Shown here: positions 6,108 through 6,619 of the stretch, piece by piece
Numbering within the stretch: position 1 is the first letter of the stretch
How the letters are laid out: each line of letters begins with the position of its first letter
Source of the DNA: JADKIH01 sp031367345
GTDB taxonomy: Bacteria > Bacteroidota > Bacteroidia > AKYH767-A > 2013-40CM-41-45
Direction: 5' to 3'
Length of the DNA stretch: 6,619 nt
Assembly: GCA_031367345.1 (NCBI GenBank)
Contig: JANLPR010000195.1
Span: 1 to 6,619, forward strand
The notes under the pieces: model-generated
Database searches by the model: none
Seen by the model: only the letters and a program-made list of their open reading frames with translations
Told to the model about the DNA's origin: nothing
Position numbers and translations under genes: made by a program

Positions 6108-6521
6108 CTATGGCATTTCCCACTTATCTTTTGCTTTGGCATCGGGAATTGTTTGCCATTGCATATTGGAAGGACAATCACACCCTCCCTTTTTTAATGG
6201 TACAATGTGATCAATTACATAACCATGGCGTCCATGCGGATAACCGGTTTGTTTTTTGAACTTATTCGTTGCGGAGCTGCTCCTAACAAATCGACCTCGC
6301 TGGTCGCGCTCTCTGGGATATGTTGATCGAGCTGTCCTAATTTTTGCTGGCGCAAAAGTTCTGCTACTTCGAGTATGCGCGCTCGTTCCACTTGGTGATG
6401 TGTAACTCGTTTTGTTCTCTTTATAACGCCTATCCGGAGAACCGTTTTTTCTATAATGTTGTCCGCTTACGTCTGAAAAAATTGATAGTGCCAAAGCAAA
6501 AAATAAAAAAACTGTTTTCAT
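6108..6521 (-). CDS. Small secreted HNH-family nuclease-like protein
   Basis: This 137-residue protein begins with a clear Sec signal peptide (MKTVFLFFALALSIFSDVSG, likely cut before Gln21). A basic, Ser/Thr/Arg-rich low-complexity stretch follows at about 22-85, then a compact HNH core at about 88-135. The core shows GYVIDHIVPLKKGG (100-113) with the DH pair Asp104-His105, the central Asn119 in PSNMQWQT (117-124), and a final AKAKDKWE (128-135). HNH enzymes use a His-metal centre to cut nucleic acid. In this subfamily the last His of the motif is absent and Lys residues occupy the region, so activity is likely but not certain. Cys114 and Cys116 are the only cysteines. Export implies action in the periplasm or outside, such as DNA scavenging, biofilm DNA or a secreted toxin. 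No neighbouring immunity gene is visible. The start at 6521 has an AT-rich leader without a Shine-Dalgarno sequence. The 145-base gap to the ATPase gene suggests separate transcription. Confidence 0.87.
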   Translation of the reverse strand: MKTVFLFFALALSIFSDVSGQHYRKNGSPDRRYKENKTSYTSPSGTSAHTRSSRTFAPAKIRTARSTYPRERDQRGRFVRSSSATNKFKKQTGYPHGRHGYVIDHIVPLKKGGCDCPSNMQWQTIPDAKAKDKWEMP

Positions 6522-6545
6522 TTTAATATGTATTTAATTCTTAAA

Positions 6546-6574
6546 AAAAACTATACTACGAATGAATACTCAAA
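6546..6574 (-). promoter_or_regulatory. Possible promoter of the HNH gene
   Basis: On the minus strand TTTG (6571-6574) is followed after 17 bases by TAGTTTTT (6546-6553), one mismatch from TAnnTTTG, about 25 bases before the ATG. The spacing is slightly short and the whole region is AT-rich, so chance matches are easy. The rest of 6522-6619 shows nothing else recognisable. Confidence 0.28.
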
Positions 6575-6619
6575 TTTCACTCTAACAATTATACAAAATA
6601 AAATGATTGTTTAATCGAC

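Overview
The window looks like part of a chromosome from a member of the Bacteroidota. It is AT-rich, most genes lack a Shine-Dalgarno-like sequence, and -7 elements resembling the phylum's TAnnTTTG appear upstream of several genes. Two type IX secretion (T9SS) sorting tails are present, one of them only begun at the window edge. Every gene I can support is on the minus strand, so in transcription order the window reads from its right end to its left end. The genus cannot be determined from what is visible.

Right end (about 6108-6619): a small secreted HNH-family nuclease-like protein (137 aa) with a signal peptide and a basic, Ser/Arg/Thr-rich linker. A 145-base intergenic region follows. 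It contains a perfect 6-bp inverted repeat and an exact TAnnTTTG -7 element just upstream of the next gene.

Centre (3305-5962): three closely spaced minus-strand genes, probably one operon. They encode an AAA+ ATPase with an uncharacterised N-terminal half (376 aa), a single-domain DEDDh 3'-5' exonuclease (176 aa) and a wHTH-WYL transcriptional regulator (306 aa). The gaps are 31 and 44 bases. The unit ends at a near-perfect long hairpin that overlaps the regulator's stop codon, with a second hairpin of the same core sequence just beyond it. An ATPase, a nuclease and a WYL regulator together resemble the make-up of several phage-defence or nucleic-acid-processing modules. That function is inference and nothing in the sequence proves it.

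Left part (2458-3190): a decayed remnant of a T9SS-secreted beta-propeller (SBBP-repeat) protein. It has lost its 5' end and carries an internal deletion that fuses two repeats out of frame. Next to it is non-coding DNA with a degenerate ATTA-heptad tandem repeat.

Left end (1-2457): the first 819 codons of a large secreted protein, cut by the window edge. It has a signal peptide, fifteen 20-residue leucine-rich repeats with a cysteine ladder, an SdrD_B/Cna-B-like domain, a Bacteroidota domain of the DUF7619/DUF11-like kind, and the first residues of a T9SS type A sorting domain. It is probably a cell-surface or released adhesion-type protein unrelated in function to the central operon.
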